Positions 1-9,259 of a DNA stretch of 64,000 nucleotides are shown one piece after another. The stretch comes from DATEGZ01 sp035519535 (GTDB taxonomy: Bacteria > Acidobacteriota > Vicinamibacteria > Vicinamibacterales > SCN-69-37). The notes below the pieces were generated by a model. The model made no database searches, had not been told where the DNA came from, and saw nothing but the letters and a program-made list of their open reading frames with translations. The position numbers and the translations under genes are program-made. The stretch covers positions 1-64,000 of the forward strand of contig DATIWF010000077.1 of NCBI GenBank assembly GCA_035519535.1, written 5' to 3'. Every line of letters begins with the position of its first letter. Within the stretch, counting starts at the first letter, position 1.

Positions 1-3
1 CCT

Positions 4-17
4 TCTGCCTTCTGCAC
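4..17. repeat. Truncated TCTGCCT heptamer repeat at the window edge
   Basis: One perfect copy of the heptamer TCTGCCT (4-10) is followed by a decayed copy, and the tract continues off the left edge. It lies just beyond the stop codon of the minus-strand gene at 27-821. The same heptamer recurs at 10724-10772 and 38812-38846. No function can be assigned from sequence. Confidence 0.6.
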
Positions 18-26
18 CTCTGCCCT

Positions 27-821
27 TCACTTTCTGAGCCGGATCGCCGCGACCATCCGGCCCGTGCGCGCGCCCTCGGCTCGATAGGAAAAACAATCCT
101 CGGGATGGTCGACCGTGCAGTAGCGCGCCACGGCAATGGCGCGCGGCGAGAGGCCCGCGCTCTCGAGCTGATCGGCGTTGGCCCGCCAGAGGTCCAGTTT
201 CCAGTGGCCCGGGCCGTCCTCGTCGAACCAGGCCGCGGCGTCCGGCGTCATCCCCAGAAACGCCGTGCGCACTTTGTCATCCACCTGATAGCAGCACGGA
301 CCGACGCTTGGGCCGATCGCGGCGATGAGGTCCTCGGGCGCGACGCCAAGGTCACCAATCGCGTCGACGGCCGCACCGGCCACACCGGCACACGTCCCGC
401 GCCAGCCGGCGTGCACAGCGGCGACGACCCTGCGGCGCCGGTCGGCCAGGAGGATCGGCACGCAATCGGCGACCCGGACGGCCACGGCGCGCGCGGGGTC
501 GACGGACACGAGGGCGTCGGCGTCGGGCTCGCCCGCGGCGACGCCGGGCCTCACGGTTGCGACGCTCCGGCCATGGACCTGCTTGACGCGCACGATGTCG
601 CCTGGGTCGACGTCGAGGGCCCGCGCGAGCCGCTCACCATCCGGCGCCGCCGGCTCACGGAAGGCCAGCTCGCGCGTCGTGAAGACGTGCGGCGCGAGCG
701 CCGCCAGGTCGCGCGCGACGAGGACGCGCCCGGCCGGACCCCGCTGCCATTCGAATCCCGCCGCAACCGCAGTACTCACCAGAGTCGAATCCTTCGGCTT
801 GTCGTCAACTGCAGGTGTCAT
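27..821 (-). CDS. pgeF: Purine nucleoside phosphorylase / laccase-domain protein, YfiH (PgeF) family
   Basis: A 264-residue cytosolic protein of the YfiH/DUF152 family. Members are zinc enzymes acting on purine nucleosides and are linked to peptidoglycan editing in E. coli. The metal-site landmarks are all visible: His83 in VKQVHG, Cys120 in ADCVP, His137 in VHAGWRG, followed by GPCCYQ near 174-179. The C-terminal CTVDHPEDCFSYR segment is also typical. Length matches the family (about 240-270). It stands alone on the minus strand, separated from the small plus-strand gene at 970 by a 148-bp gap in which I see nothing. In many genomes this family sits near cell-wall genes, as here, where the dcw cluster lies upstream on the same strand. 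The start ATG gives a slightly long N-terminus, and a later start is possible. Confidence 0.92.
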   Translation of the reverse strand: MTPAVDDKPKDSTLVSTAVAAGFEWQRGPAGRVLVARDLAALAPHVFTTRELAFREPAAPDGERLARALDVDPGDIVRVKQVHGRSVATVRPGVAAGEPDADALVSVDPARAVAVRVADCVPILLADRRRRVVAAVHAGWRGTCAGVAGAAVDAIGDLGVAPEDLIAAIGPSVGPCCYQVDDKVRTAFLGMTPDAAAWFDEDGPGHWKLDLWRANADQLESAGLSPRAIAVARYCTVDHPEDCFSYRAEGARTGRMVAAIRLRK

Positions 822-969
822 TCTGCATGCGCTTCGTCCCGCGGCGCGTGCATCGAATCAGTGTAACCCGCGTGTCGTCTGCGAGTTGACGTGACGGACG
901 GCCCGCCGGGTCCGTGGCGCGCCGCTTGCTCACTCCGAGCGTGCCGGCTCACGCCGGCGGAGGCTTACG

Positions 970-1269
970 ATGACTGTGAAATTCTTTCCGAACGACAAAG
1001 GCAACCCTCCGGGCAAGATCGCTGACGCCGAGCTGCACTTCTCCGGCGGTCCGATCGACGGGCTGAAGCTGGTCGGATTTTCCGTGTGGGAGCGCAAGGG
1101 CGGCGGCCGGAACGTCACGTTTCCGGCGCGACAGTATTCCGTCAACGGCGAGCGCCGCAGCTACGCGCTCCTGCGTCCGATCGTGGACGCGAAAGCGCAG
1201 GACCGGCTGCGCGACACGATCCTGGATGCCTACAAGGAACACGAAGCCGCAATGGCGGAAGCGGTTTAG
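970..1269 (+). CDS. Small SpoVG-like protein
   Basis: A 99-residue protein with a convincing GGAGG ribosome site at 959-963, six bases before the ATG. I do not recognise it with certainty. Residues about 20-90 follow the layout of SpoVG: beta strands, a central FPAR segment in the place of the SpoVG MPSR, a polar turn, an LRPIV segment in the place of HPI, and a C-terminal helix DRLRDTILDAYKEH like the SpoVG ending. SpoVG proteins bind RNA or DNA and regulate expression in Firmicutes and spirochaetes. Calling this a homologue is inference from pattern, not from a search. It is the only plus-strand gene between two minus-strand genes, so it must have its own promoter. No membrane segment or signal peptide is present. 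Confidence 0.55.
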   Translation: MTVKFFPNDKGNPPGKIADAELHFSGGPIDGLKLVGFSVWERKGGGRNVTFPARQYSVNGERRSYALLRPIVDAKAQDRLRDTILDAYKEHEAAMAEAV

Positions 1270-1290
1270 CGCGGCACCGGACGGCTGACG

Positions 1291-3069
1291 CTACGCGTCG
1301 GGAATCAGGGCGGCGTTCTCACGCTGGCGCTTGGGCGGCAGGGTCCACTCCGCCCGCAGGCTCTTGTCGAGCTCGTGACGGAAGAACGCGGCCTTGAAAC
1401 CGCCGTCAATGATCTGCCACGGCAGGAAGGCGTCCGCGCTGCGGTCGCGATACAGGTACGCCGCGGCGTCGAGCCCGGCCTCGGCAACAGCGGCCCGCCA
1501 GTTGCCGCCGTTTGCTTCGGCCCTTTCGATCACGTCGGCGACGCGGCGATCGCCCAGGGACAGCAGGCCCTGGTAGAACGACTGACGCTCGGACTTGATG
1601 TTGAAATAGACGTTGTCGAGATCGGCAGTGAGCGCCCGAAGTCGCTCGATCTTGTCCTCGATCACGGTCGCGTCTGTCATCGGGAGCCACTGATACGTCG
1701 TCCCTGGCTTGGGGACGAGCGGATTGACGGAGGCGACAATCCGCCCGACCGTGCCGCGCGGTTTCGCGGCGTCGAGCATGCGCGCGCGGATCTGCAGCGT
1801 GAGGTCGCGAATCGCGACCAGGTCGTCGTCTGTCTCGGTTGGAAGGCCGATCATGTAGTAGAGCTTCAGGTTCTCGAGGCCCGATCGAAAGATCAGGTCC
1901 GTCCGGTCGAGCACCTCGTCGTTCGTGACGGTCTTGTTGATGACTCGCCGCAGCCGGTCCGAACCGGTCTCTGGCGCAATCGTGATTGAGCGCTCGCCGC
2001 TCTGCCTGAGCAGGGAGACGATGGTCTCGGTGAGATCGTCGAGCCGCAGCGAGGCGGGACTGATGCCATAGCCCATCGCGACGAGCCGCTCGAGGATCGG
2101 CACGATATCGGGGTGATCGCAGAGGGCAATGGACACGAGGCCGACGCGCTCGGCGTGCGGGCGCGCGGCCTCGGCGATCTCGAGGATCCGCGTCGTCGGA
2201 AACGGCCGGACCGGCAGGTAGTTGTAGCCGGCCCAGCAGAAGCGGCAGAGGTTCGCGCAGCCGCGCACGACTTCGATGAGCAGCCGGGACCCGAATTCAG
2301 TGTCGGGGGTGAAGATCGTCGTGCTCGGCGGATCGAGCTGGTCGGCCGCCTTGACGGCGGCCTTGCGGACGAGCGGCGGCGCGCCTGTACCGGCGCGAGG
2401 CGAGATTGCCGCGACCCGGCCCGGACCGTCGTAGGTGACGTCGTAGAACGACGGCACGTAGAAGCCGCGCGCACCCGCCAGCTGCGTCAGGAGGTCCTCG
2501 CGGTTGGCGGCCTCGGCCCAGGCGTCGACAAGCGCCGGAACGAGGATCTCCGCCTCACCGGCGGCGATGACGTCCGCAAAGGGCGCGAGCGGCTCGGGGT
2601 TGACGAACGTCACGGCGCCGCCAATCACGACGAGCGGATCGCGACGATGCCGGCTCGCGCTGCGCACCTGCAAGCCCGCCAGCCGGAGCATGGTCAGGAT
2701 GTTCGTGTAGTCCCACTCGAAGGAGACGGAGAACGCGAGGACGTCGAAATCGTGGACGGGCGTCTGGGATTCGATCGTGACGAGCGGTTCGCGCCGCGCG
2801 AGCAGGCCGGCGAGGTCCTGTTTGGGCGGCAGGAAGACGCGCTCGCACACGACCCGATCGTCGGCGTTGAAGAGCCGGTAGACGGTCTGCAACCCGAGGT
2901 TGGACATCCCGACGAAGTAGGTGTTGGGGAACGCCAGCGCCACTCGAAGGCGGCCGCCGTGCGGCTTGCGGATCGCGCCGACCTCGCGCGCGAGCAGGCC
3001 GCGCGCCTGGCCGCGCAGGTCGCGGGCCGTCTCCCGTCCGGCGCGCGCGGATCGCGTAGGGTTCGGCAT
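1291..3069 (-). CDS. B12-binding domain radical SAM protein (TIGR03960-like)
   Basis: A 592-residue radical SAM protein. The 4Fe-4S triad is Cys271, Cys275 and Cys278 in CANLCRFC, a CX3CX2C cluster. The N-terminal 200 residues form a Rossmann-like cobalamin-type domain beginning LRVALAFPNTYFVGMSNLG, with the VIGGAVTFVNPEP and AAGEAE motifs seen in B12-radical SAM proteins. After the SAM barrel (GLVSIALCDHPDI, TIAPETGSDRLRRVINK, YYMIGLPTE) comes a C-terminal region like that of the TIGR03960 family. In some genomes that family is linked to ribosomal proteins or the tRNA-modification-like TIGR03936 partner, which is absent here. The substrate is unknown. The gene follows ftsZ on the same strand after a 248-bp repeat-bearing gap, so it probably has its own transcription unit. 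Confidence 0.85.
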   Translation of the reverse strand: MPNPTRSARAGRETARDLRGQARGLLAREVGAIRKPHGGRLRVALAFPNTYFVGMSNLGLQTVYRLFNADDRVVCERVFLPPKQDLAGLLARREPLVTIESQTPVHDFDVLAFSVSFEWDYTNILTMLRLAGLQVRSASRHRRDPLVVIGGAVTFVNPEPLAPFADVIAAGEAEILVPALVDAWAEAANREDLLTQLAGARGFYVPSFYDVTYDGPGRVAAISPRAGTGAPPLVRKAAVKAADQLDPPSTTIFTPDTEFGSRLLIEVVRGCANLCRFCWAGYNYLPVRPFPTTRILEIAEAARPHAERVGLVSIALCDHPDIVPILERLVAMGYGISPASLRLDDLTETIVSLLRQSGERSITIAPETGSDRLRRVINKTVTNDEVLDRTDLIFRSGLENLKLYYMIGLPTETDDDLVAIRDLTLQIRARMLDAAKPRGTVGRIVASVNPLVPKPGTTYQWLPMTDATVIEDKIERLRALTADLDNVYFNIKSERQSFYQGLLSLGDRRVADVIERAEANGGNWRAAVAEAGLDAAAYLYRDRSADAFLPWQIIDGGFKAAFFRHELDKSLRAEWTLPPKRQRENAALIPDA

Positions 3070-3317
3070 GACGCCAGGACGATCGTGCGCGCGCCGCGTC
3101 TTACGCGCCGCCGTGCCCGTGGATCCTGGTACTGGCGATTGTACGCCATTGAAGATCGCGGGGTTGGAGATTGACGTGGCTCTTGCTCAGTGCTCAATGC
3201 TTCGGCCAATCGCCCGCGGCATTGTCTTGATCGCTCGATGCACTGGCCCAATCGCCCAATGTGATCTCCAAATCACCGGATCGCCAGATGCCATCCTCAA
3301 TCAACGACCCCCAATCA
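3070..3317. repeat. Gap between ftsZ and the radical SAM gene with degenerate 8-mer repeats
   Basis: No gene is visible in these 248 bases. Between 3263 and 3294 four 8-nt words follow one another (GATCTCCA, AATCACCG, GATCGCCA, GATGCCAT). Related ATCGCC/ATCA words scatter from about 3210 to 3330, just overlapping the ftsZ stop. Read on the minus strand this is a run of degenerate YGG-N-GATY units. There is no clear stem plus T-run terminator. Confidence 0.5.
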
Positions 3318-4565
3318 TCAGTGATTTTCCTGGCGCCGCATGAACGCCGGCACGTCGAGCGGCGACGGCGCGTCGTCGTCGATGTCGGGCGACCCGCTGG
3401 CGGGCCGCAGCGGCGGGAGCTCGAGCGTCGGCCGCCGGGACACGACCACGCGGCCGCCGTTGGCGACCAGCCGCTCCTCCGTCTGGACGCGCGTGCTGGC
3501 GTAGGCGCTCAGATCCACCGGCGTCGAGACCGCCGCCTGCGCGGCCGGCGAGGCGACAAGCCGCGTGCGGTCGAAGCCGGTCGCGATGACGGTGATCTTG
3601 ACCTTGCCCTCCATCTTCTGGTCGACCACGGCGCCGAAGATGATGTTGGCGTCCTCGTGGGCGGCGCTGGAGATGATGTCCGACGCCGCGCTCACCTCCG
3701 CGAGCGTGAGGTCGGGCCCACCCGTGACGTTGATGATGACGCCGCGCGCGCCCTGGACGTTCGCGTCCTCGAGCAGCGGGCTCGAGATCGCGGCGGTCGC
3801 GGCGACGCGCGCCCGGTCCTCGCCCTTCGCCACGCCGGTTCCCATGATCGCCAGGCCCATGCGCGACATGATCGTCTTGACGTCAGCGAAGTCGAGGTTG
3901 ATGAGGCCCGGCACGAGGATCAGATCCGAGATCCCCTGAATCGCCTGCCGCAGCACGTCGTCGGCCGTCGCGAACGCCTCGGACATGCTCGTCGTCTTGT
4001 CCACCGTCGAGAGAAGGCGCTCGTTGGGAATCGTGATCATCGTGTCGACCGTGTCGGTGAGCTCGCGCATGCCCAGGTCCGCCTGCGCCGCGCGCTTGCG
4101 TCCCTCGAACTTGAACGGCTTCGTCACGACGGCGACCGTGAGCGCGCCCAGCTGGTTCGCGAGACTCGCGATGACGGGCGCGGCGCCCGTGCCGGTCCCC
4201 CCGCCGAGCCCGGTCGTGACGAACACGAGATCCGCGCCCGTCAGCACTTCGAGGATCTTGTCGGTGTCCTCGAGCGCGGCCGCGCGCCCGACGTTGGGAT
4301 CCGCGCCCGCGCCCAGGCCCTTCGTGAGCTGCGCGCCAATCTGGACCTTGATGGGCGCGGCGTTGTTCTGCAGCGCCTGCTGGTCCGTGTTGGCGACGAT
4401 GAACTCGACGTCGCCCAACCCGGCGCTGACCATGCGATTCACGGCGTTGCCGCCGCCTCCGCCGACGCCGATGACTTTGATGCGGGCCCCGGTGCGCGCG
4501 AGGTTCTCCTCGAGCAGGATGCGGAGTTTCTCGGTGTGGCGGGCAACAGCTTGACGAGCGTCCAT
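3318..4565 (-). CDS. ftsZ: Cell division protein FtsZ
   Basis: The tubulin-like GTPase that polymerises into the Z-ring at mid-cell. 415 residues from the ATG at 4565, which sits 14 bases after the ftsA stop and behind an AGGAGA ribosome site. Visible landmarks: the nucleotide-binding VIGVGGGGGNAVNRM (about 31-45), the tubulin signature GGGTGTG at 121-127, and a C-terminal conserved peptide PLDVPAFMRRQ that is the docking site for FtsA. A proline-poor linker of about 60 residues separates core and peptide. The reading frame stays open far upstream into ftsA, but that extension overlaps a real gene and is rejected. Last gene of the dcw cluster, and the usual partner of ftsA and ftsQ directly upstream. 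Confidence 0.98.
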   Translation of the reverse strand: MDARQAVARHTEKLRILLEENLARTGARIKVIGVGGGGGNAVNRMVSAGLGDVEFIVANTDQQALQNNAAPIKVQIGAQLTKGLGAGADPNVGRAAALEDTDKILEVLTGADLVFVTTGLGGGTGTGAAPVIASLANQLGALTVAVVTKPFKFEGRKRAAQADLGMRELTDTVDTMITIPNERLLSTVDKTTSMSEAFATADDVLRQAIQGISDLILVPGLINLDFADVKTIMSRMGLAIMGTGVAKGEDRARVAATAAISSPLLEDANVQGARGVIINVTGGPDLTLAEVSAASDIISSAAHEDANIIFGAVVDQKMEGKVKITVIATGFDRTRLVASPAAQAAVSTPVDLSAYASTRVQTEERLVANGGRVVVSRRPTLELPPLRPASGSPDIDDDAPSPLDVPAFMRRQENH

Positions 4566-4579
4566 AGGTCCAGTGTCTC

Positions 4580-5812
4580 CTAGAAGAATTCCTTGAACAA
4601 CGTACGCAGCCGGCCGGTCAGCCGGCCGATCGTGCCGGCGCCCACGCGCAACGGCTCCACCAGCAGGTTCCGGTGCGTGTAGACGACCAATCCCACCGAC
4701 GTGGCAAACGCCGGGTTGTTGACGTGATCGGCGAGCCCGCCCACGCCCTCTGGCGCCGCGCGGCGGACCGGCATGTCGAAGATCTGTTCGGCGATCTCGG
4801 CCATGCCCTCGAGCATGGCGCCGCCGCCGGTGAGCACGAGGCCCGAGTTGAGCGTCTTCTCGTACCCGGCGCGCCGGATCTCGTCCCAGAGCAGGTGGCA
4901 CACCTCCTCGGCGCGCGGTTGGATGATCTCGGTGAGCACGCGCCGCGGCATGACGCGCGCGCGGCGCCCGGCGATGCTCGCGACCTCCATCGTCTCGTCC
5001 TCGGCCACGAGCGACGTGAGCGCGCAGCCCGACCGGCGCTTGAGGCGCTCGGCGTCGGGGATCGGCATCCGCAGCCCGACCGCGATGTCGTTGGTGAAGT
5101 GATCGCCGCCGATCGCGAGCACGCCGGTGTGCCACAGGCTGCCGCGCTCGAACACCGCGAAGTCGGTCGTGCCGCCGCCGACGTCCACGATCGCCACGCC
5201 CAACTCCTTCTCGTCGGGCGTCAGGACGGCCTCGGCCGCCGCGAGCTGCTCGAGCACGGTCTCGACCACCTCGACGCCCGCACGATTGACGCACGCGATC
5301 ATGTTCTGCATCGACGACGAGCTGCCCGTGACGACGTGGACGTTGACCTCGAGGCGGCTGCCGGTCATGCCGACCGGCACGGCAATGCCGTCCTGATCGT
5401 CCACGACGAAGTCCTGGGGGAGCACGTGCAGGATCTCACGGCCGCCCGGCAGCGCGACCGCCCGCGCGGCGTCGATGGCGCGCTTGACGTCGTCGCGCGT
5501 GATCTCGCGATTGCGTCCGGCGACCGCGACCACGCCTCGGCTGTTGAACGCCTTGACGTGCGCGCCCGAGAGCGAGAGGTACACGCTGTCGATTTCGATC
5601 CCCGCCGTGAGCTCGGCTTCGTCGAGGGCCCGCTTGATGGCCTCGGCCGCCGAATCGACGTTGTTGACGACGCCGCGGCGGATGCCCTTCGAGTCGGCGA
5701 GGCCGATGCCGATGATGTCGAGCCCGCCATCGTCCATGACCTCGCCCACGATGGCCGACACCTTCGACGTGCCCACGTCGAGCCCGACCAGATAGCGCTC
5801 TCGTCGTCCCAT
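4580..5812 (-). CDS. ftsA: Cell division protein FtsA
   Basis: The actin-like ATPase that tethers FtsZ filaments to the membrane and recruits late division proteins. 410 residues, the normal size. It opens with the phosphate-1 motif LVGLDVGTSKVSAIV. The inserted 1C subdomain follows, then the phosphate-2 motif VAIVDVGGGTTDFAVF (about 205-220) and the adenosine motif VLTGGGAMLEGM (about 308-320). The C-terminus GRLRTLFKEFF is an amphipathic membrane-targeting helix. It lies between ftsQ and ftsZ in the canonical order, 19 bases after the ftsQ stop. Confidence 0.97.
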   Translation of the reverse strand: MGRRERYLVGLDVGTSKVSAIVGEVMDDGGLDIIGIGLADSKGIRRGVVNNVDSAAEAIKRALDEAELTAGIEIDSVYLSLSGAHVKAFNSRGVVAVAGRNREITRDDVKRAIDAARAVALPGGREILHVLPQDFVVDDQDGIAVPVGMTGSRLEVNVHVVTGSSSSMQNMIACVNRAGVEVVETVLEQLAAAEAVLTPDEKELGVAIVDVGGGTTDFAVFERGSLWHTGVLAIGGDHFTNDIAVGLRMPIPDAERLKRRSGCALTSLVAEDETMEVASIAGRRARVMPRRVLTEIIQPRAEEVCHLLWDEIRRAGYEKTLNSGLVLTGGGAMLEGMAEIAEQIFDMPVRRAAPEGVGGLADHVNNPAFATSVGLVVYTHRNLLVEPLRVGAGTIGRLTGRLRTLFKEFF

Positions 5813-5831
5813 GCCCCCCTCGATGCCGACC

Positions 5832-6719
5832 CTAGCGGCCGCTCTTGCTGACCGCGGCCTTCACTCGTCCGTGCGCCCCGACCACCACGTGTTCGTCGAA
5901 TCGCAAATCCACGAAGTCGATGTCCTTGAACTGCTGCGCCAGCGTCGGCGCGATGTCGAGATACGTGTTGAGCCGCTCGACGAACCGGGTGTCGCCCAGA
6001 TGGAGCAGCACCGGGCTGTCGTTGAGCAGCGCCACCAGGTCGCGCCCGTCGCTCACGTCGATCTGCGAGACGCGGCGCCGCAGATCCGCTTCCGGACGGA
6101 GCGCGTCCAGAAAGCGCCCAGTCAGGGCCACGCTGGCGGGGTCGACCGGCGCGCCGGCCGTCTTCGACGCCTTGCGCACGAGGCCATCGACGATCGGCAG
6201 GTCGAAATCGCGGTACTGCGGGCCGAACTCGTCGATGATGACGCCGGTCTCGTCAACGAGATACATCTGCTGGCCGACGCGCGCGACCGCCATCGGCACA
6301 CGCTCGACGATCTGGACATCCACGGTAGACGGCAGGACGCGCCACAGCGTCGCGTCGGCGACCCACGGCGAGTCGAGGAGCCTCTGCCGGTAGCTCGCGA
6401 AGTCGACGCGCAGGATGTTCTGCCCGGCCAGGCCGTTCAGCAGCGACTGCACCTCGCCCGTCGAGAGCCGCGCGTTGCCGCGCACGACCAGATGGCTGAC
6501 CGCGAGCAGCTGCGACCCAAGCAGCAGATGCGCGCCCCAGGCCGCGGCGCCAAGGACCACGAGCCCCGCAAGCGCGACGCGTCCGGCGCGCCAGACCCAT
6601 TGCCCGATCCGGCGGCGGCGCGCGGGACGGACGTCCGGCCGGCGGAATCGCCGATCCGCCGGCGCCGCAACGCCGGCCGTCATCACGGGCAGTCCCCGCC
6701 GGGCGGCCGCGCGGCTCAC
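5832..6719 (-). CDS. ftsQ: Cell division protein FtsQ/DivIB
   Basis: A bitopic membrane protein of the FtsQLB divisome subcomplex. 295 residues: an Arg-rich cytoplasmic tail (1-45), one transmembrane helix near 48-72 (RVALAGLVVLGAAAWGAHLLL), then a POTRA domain starting LLAVSHLVVRGNARLSTGEVQSLL, and an FtsQ beta domain with the ERVPMAVARVGQQMYLVDETGVI stretch. The start codon overlaps the murC stop by four bases. Together with FtsL (18251-18640) and an FtsB not seen here, it should link cell-wall synthesis by FtsW/FtsI to the Z-ring. Confidence 0.93.
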   Translation of the reverse strand: MSRAAARRGLPVMTAGVAAPADRRFRRPDVRPARRRRIGQWVWRAGRVALAGLVVLGAAAWGAHLLLGSQLLAVSHLVVRGNARLSTGEVQSLLNGLAGQNILRVDFASYRQRLLDSPWVADATLWRVLPSTVDVQIVERVPMAVARVGQQMYLVDETGVIIDEFGPQYRDFDLPIVDGLVRKASKTAGAPVDPASVALTGRFLDALRPEADLRRRVSQIDVSDGRDLVALLNDSPVLLHLGDTRFVERLNTYLDIAPTLAQQFKDIDFVDLRFDEHVVVGAHGRVKAAVSKSGR

Positions 6720-8122
6720 GACTGCACCTCGGCCGCCTGCAGCGCCGCGAGAATCCGATGGCTCGCGCTCGAGATCGATCCCGCACCAAGCGTCACGATG
6801 AGATCGCCCGGCCGCGCGAGCCGCGCGACCTCACCCGGCAGATCGTCGAGCGCCGGCACGACGCGCACGTCGCGCGCGTGCGCCCGGACCGCCGTCGCCA
6901 GTCGATCGAGCGTGATCCCTGGAATCGGCGCCTCGCCGGCCGGATAGATGTCCGTGAGCACGACGACGTCGGCCAGCGCGAGCGCCGGCCCGAAGTACTC
7001 GATGAGATCGCGCGTCCGGGTGTACCGGTGCGGCTGGAACACCGCGACGAGCCGCGCCGGATGGCCATCGCGCGCCGCCCGGAGCACCGCGGTGATTTCG
7101 GCGGGATGGTGGCCGTAGTCGTCGACGACGGTCACGCCTCGCGCGGCCCCGCGCACCTCGTATCGCCGCTCGGCGCCGCGAAATTCGGCGAGCGCGGCGC
7201 TGATGCGATCGAACGGCAGGCCGATCTCGAGGCCGACCGCCACCGCGGCCAGCGCGTTCTGCAGGTTGTGGCGGCCGGGGACGCTCAAGCGAAGCTGGCC
7301 GCGGCCCGCGCCGCCGGGGACGCCTGGCACGTTGAACTGTACTTCGCACCGGCCGGATCGTCCGTCCGTCGAGGGCGCGTCGCCGCGCACCTCCGCGTCG
7401 GCCGAAAATCCGTACGTGATGACGCGCCGGGTGAGGCGCGGCACGAGCGCGCGCACCGGCACGTCGTCCACGCACGCGACGACCGCGCCATAGAACGGCA
7501 CGCGGTCCGCGAACGCCCCGAACGCCTCCACCAGCCCGTCGAACGATCCGTACGCGTCCATGTGCTCGCGGTCGATGTTGGTCACGACGGCAATCGTCGG
7601 CGACAGCCGGAGGAACGACCGATCGCTCTCGTCGGCCTCGACGACCATGTACTGACTTTGCCCGAGCCGCGCGTTGCTGCCAAACGCACTGAGGCGGCCG
7701 CCAATGACCGCGGTCGGGTCCAGGCCGACGCGTTCGAGCATCAGCGCCACCATCGAGGTCGTCGTCGTCTTGCCGTGGGCGCCGGCGATCGCGATGCCGA
7801 AGCGCAGCCGCATCAGCTCGGCCAGCATCTCGGCGCGCGGGATCACCGGAATGTGGCGCGCGCGGGCCTCGACGACTTCGACGTTGTCCGCGGCCACGGC
7901 CGATGACACGACGACGACGTCGGCGTCCGCCACATGTCGCGCGTCGTGTCCCACCATCACCTCAACACCCAGCGACGCGAGCCGATCGGTCACCTCGGAG
8001 CGCCGCAGATCCGACCCGCTGACGCGGTACCCGAGGTTGGCGACCAGTTCGGCAATCCCGCTCATGCCGATGCCGCCGATCCCCACGAAGTGCACGCGTC
8101 GCGTTCGTCCGAGCCACATCAC
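6716..8122 (-). CDS. murC: UDP-N-acetylmuramate--L-alanine ligase MurC
   Basis: The cytoplasmic ATP-dependent ligase adding L-Ala to UDP-MurNAc. 468 residues with the Mur-ligase order of domains: an N-terminal Rossmann domain with HFVGIGGIGMSG (11-22), the central ATP site GAHGKTTTT (114-122), the ATYGFS-type central strand region, and a C-terminal domain with DDYGHHPAE and FQPHRYTRT, both MurC hallmarks. It overlaps murG upstream and ftsQ downstream by four bases each, implying translational coupling. murB and ddl often follow murC in other dcw clusters but are absent here; ftsQ follows directly. Confidence 0.97.
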   Translation of the reverse strand: MMWLGRTRRVHFVGIGGIGMSGIAELVANLGYRVSGSDLRRSEVTDRLASLGVEVMVGHDARHVADADVVVVSSAVAADNVEVVEARARHIPVIPRAEMLAELMRLRFGIAIAGAHGKTTTTSMVALMLERVGLDPTAVIGGRLSAFGSNARLGQSQYMVVEADESDRSFLRLSPTIAVVTNIDREHMDAYGSFDGLVEAFGAFADRVPFYGAVVACVDDVPVRALVPRLTRRVITYGFSADAEVRGDAPSTDGRSGRCEVQFNVPGVPGGAGRGQLRLSVPGRHNLQNALAAVAVGLEIGLPFDRISAALAEFRGAERRYEVRGAARGVTVVDDYGHHPAEITAVLRAARDGHPARLVAVFQPHRYTRTRDLIEYFGPALALADVVVLTDIYPAGEAPIPGITLDRLATAVRAHARDVRVVPALDDLPGEVARLARPGDLIVTLGAGSISSASHRILAALQAAEVQS

Positions 8123-9243
8123 CGCGCCAGTTCCAGCACTCGATCAACGATGCGCGCGGCCGCATCGGGCCGCGCAAACCCGCGCATCGCCCGACCCATC
8201 GCCTCGAGCCCGTCGCGATCGGCCAGGAGCCGGCCCGCGACGCTCGCGAGCGCGGGACCGGACAGCTCGCGCTCGTCAACCACCGCCGCCGCGCCGGCCC
8301 TCACGAGCACCGCGGCGTTCTTCCGCTGGTGGTCGTCGGTCGCCGCCCCGAAGGGCACGAGGACCGCCGGCCGCCCGGCCGCCGCCAGCTCGGCGAGCGT
8401 GGTCGCGCCCGCGCGACTGATCACGACATCGGCCGCCTTCATCTCAGGGGCGACGGGATCCAAGAAGGATTCCGCTCGCGCCGCCACGCCGCTGTGCCGG
8501 TAGGCTTCCCGCACGACAGCCAGATCCCGTTCGCCGGTTTGATGCACCACCTCGAGGCCGGCGAACTCGCGTGCCAACTCCGGCGCCGCCGCCACCACGG
8601 CCATGTTGACGACGTGCGCCCCCTGAGAGCCGCCAAGGACTAGAATCCGCGCCGGCGGGCGCGGCTGGCCGGCCGCGCGCGCCGGGTCCTTCGCGGCATC
8701 AAAGAACTCCGCGCGAACCGGATTGCCTGCGACAAATGCCCTCCCGTGGAAGTACGCGCGCGTCTCGTCGTAGGTGACGGCGGCGGCGCGCACCCAGCGC
8801 GCCAACAACCGATTCGTGAGTCCGGGCACCGCGTTCTGCTCGAGCACCATCGTGGCGACGCCGCGCAGCGCGGCGACGAGCACCACCGGCCCCGCGCTGT
8901 ACCCGCCGACGCCGATCACGACCGACGGACGGCGGCGCGAGACAATCCGCCACGCGTCGGCGAGGCCCGGCGCGACGAGCAGCGCGCCACGCAGCCGCGA
9001 CAGCCACGACTTGCCTTTGAGCCCGGCGCTGCGGACCAGGTCGAGGCTGAACCCCTCGGCCGGAACGACCCGCGCTTCGAGCCCGCGCGACGTCCCTGCG
9101 AAGGCGACGCGCGCGTCCGGCACGCGGCGCACGATCTCGCGCGCCACCGCGATCCCCGGATAGAGATGGCCGCCCGTCCCACCGCCCGCGATCACCACGG
9201 ACAGCGACGGACCCGGCGGCCGCTCGGCCTCCCCCATGCGCAC
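8119..9243 (-). CDS. murG: UDP-GlcNAc:lipid I GlcNAc transferase MurG
   Basis: The GT28 glycosyltransferase that converts lipid I to lipid II on the inner face of the membrane. 374 residues, GT-B fold. The glycine-rich loop GGGTGGHLYPG lies at 20-30. EQNAVPGLTNRLLARW marks the acceptor-side motif, and LVLGGSQGAHVVN opens the C-terminal donor domain. SRAGATTLAEL is the UDP-GlcNAc-binding signature. A 10-residue N-terminal extension rich in Pro and charged residues precedes the fold, so a slightly later start is possible. It lies 16 bases after the ftsW stop. Confidence 0.96.
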   Translation of the reverse strand: MRMGEAERPPGPSLSVVIAGGGTGGHLYPGIAVAREIVRRVPDARVAFAGTSRGLEARVVPAEGFSLDLVRSAGLKGKSWLSRLRGALLVAPGLADAWRIVSRRRPSVVIGVGGYSAGPVVLVAALRGVATMVLEQNAVPGLTNRLLARWVRAAAVTYDETRAYFHGRAFVAGNPVRAEFFDAAKDPARAAGQPRPPARILVLGGSQGAHVVNMAVVAAAPELAREFAGLEVVHQTGERDLAVVREAYRHSGVAARAESFLDPVAPEMKAADVVISRAGATTLAELAAAGRPAVLVPFGAATDDHQRKNAAVLVRAGAAAVVDERELSGPALASVAGRLLADRDGLEAMGRAMRGFARPDAAARIVDRVLELAR

Positions 9244-9259
9244 TCACCCTCGTCCCCAT

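Noticed and set aside
4566..5294. N-terminal extension of FtsZ into ftsA
   Set aside because: The frame is open, but the sequence is low-complexity Arg/Ala and overlaps ftsA. The ATG at 4565 has a ribosome site and gives a normal FtsZ.
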